A stretch of 64,000 nucleotides of DNA from Syntrophobacteraceae bacterium (GTDB lineage Bacteria > Desulfobacterota > Syntrophobacteria > Syntrophobacterales > Syntrophobacteraceae): positions 1 through 64,000 of the forward strand of contig JAGPLX010000007.1 in the NCBI GenBank assembly GCA_018053185.1, given 5' to 3'. The translations under genes were made by a program, and so were the position numbers. Shown one piece after another: positions 63,798 to 64,000 of the stretch. The stretch's first letter is position 1. The number at the start of each line of letters is the position of its first letter. The notes under the pieces were generated by a model. That model made no database searches. It was not told where the DNA came from and saw only the letters and a program-made list of their open reading frames with translations.

Positions 63798-64000
63798 TCA
63801 GGGGCGACTCCACACTGCGGAGATTGCCTTGGCGGGCTTCTCACTCACGCAACGAAGGCTGTGACTCAGATCGGACTCGAAGTAGATGCTGTCTCCGGCC
63901 TCGAGAATCTCCACTCGGTCCACCGTTCGAAATTCCACCGTCCCCTCGATGACATACATGAACTCTTCCCCCTCATGGCTCATAAAAATCATTTCCTCCG
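63798..64000 (-). CDS. C-terminal part of a cupin-domain protein (5' truncated by window edge)
   Basis: The frame is open to the right edge, so the visible 67 codons are the 3' end only. It has the cupin metal-binding motif HEGEEFMYVIEGTVEF and a second motif GDSIYFESDLSHSL, which together form the end of the small-barrel domain. Such a C-terminal cupin is common in XRE-family regulators that sense a small molecule, but the DNA-binding part, if any, is outside the window. It converges on the lipoprotein gene. Confidence 0.75.
   Translation of the reverse strand, partial: EEMIFMSHEGEEFMYVIEGTVEFRTVDRVEILEAGDSIYFESDLSHSLRCVSEKPAKAISAVWSRP

Noticed and set aside
1-64000. CRISPR arrays, tRNA or rRNA genes, transposases or phage genes
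   Set aside because: I scanned for regularly spaced repeats, transposase motifs and cloverleaf-like sequences and saw none; a covariance search would be decisive for tRNAs and small RNAs.

Overview
The window looks like chromosome of a sulfate-reducing or syntrophic deltaproteobacterium (Desulfobacterota), most like the Syntrophobacterales. The basis is a complete Qrc menaquinone reductase operon (qrcABCD), a DVU0150-like/TauE (TSUP)/DUF4881-like lipoprotein block of the kind found in Desulfovibrio, a pyruvate carboxylase B subunit next to malate dehydrogenase, dense two-component genes with sigma-54-type control, and GC-rich coding sequence. This placement is inference from gene content; no rRNA or tRNA gene is visible. 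I saw no CRISPR array, insertion sequence or prophage.

Layout. 0-4 kb (minus): two small proteins, then pycB and mdh, which make oxaloacetate and malate. 4.2-10.6 kb (minus): a housekeeping run of nitroreductase, MBL hydrolase, lipoprotein, coaBC, family-4 uracil-DNA glycosylase, NfeD, slipin and a Rho-N-like protein. 10.9-13.4 kb (plus): an Mla-type lipid transport operon (STAS, ATPase, permease, MCE). 13.9-15.4 kb (minus): an L,D-transpeptidase and an alanine-zipper lipoprotein ending in lysine, a possible Braun-type envelope anchor. 15.8-28.4 kb: class II aldolase, a cysteine synthase fused to a catalytically degenerate cysteinyl-tRNA synthetase, an AddB-like nuclease, panE, Nudix, TraB-like, HAD, nadB and a membrane protein. 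28.9-34.1 kb (minus): the Qrc operon with a probable promoter. 34.8-37.4 kb: a nitrilase-family amidase, a radical SAM protein with a runaway C-terminus, and a decayed ArsB/NhaD-type permease.

37.4-62.7 kb is the most unusual part. It holds four membrane histidine kinases, seven output-less receiver proteins and one NtrC-type activator, plus two TauE/SafE (TSUP) permeases each with small membrane partners, a universal stress protein, a lipoprotein, and two large PEP-synthase-like proteins. The latter keep the ATP-grasp and phospho-histidine domains but have an unfamiliar C-terminal domain in place of the PEP/pyruvate barrel. Two sigma-54-like promoter sequences lie in front of plus-strand parts of the cluster. 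My reading is a phosphorelay that controls anion (possibly sulfur oxyanion) transport and energy metabolism. That joint function is inference.

The window ends with a lipoprotein and the 3' part of a cupin-domain gene. Start codons were moved inward where a Shine-Dalgarno sequence, signal peptide or domain boundary supported it.
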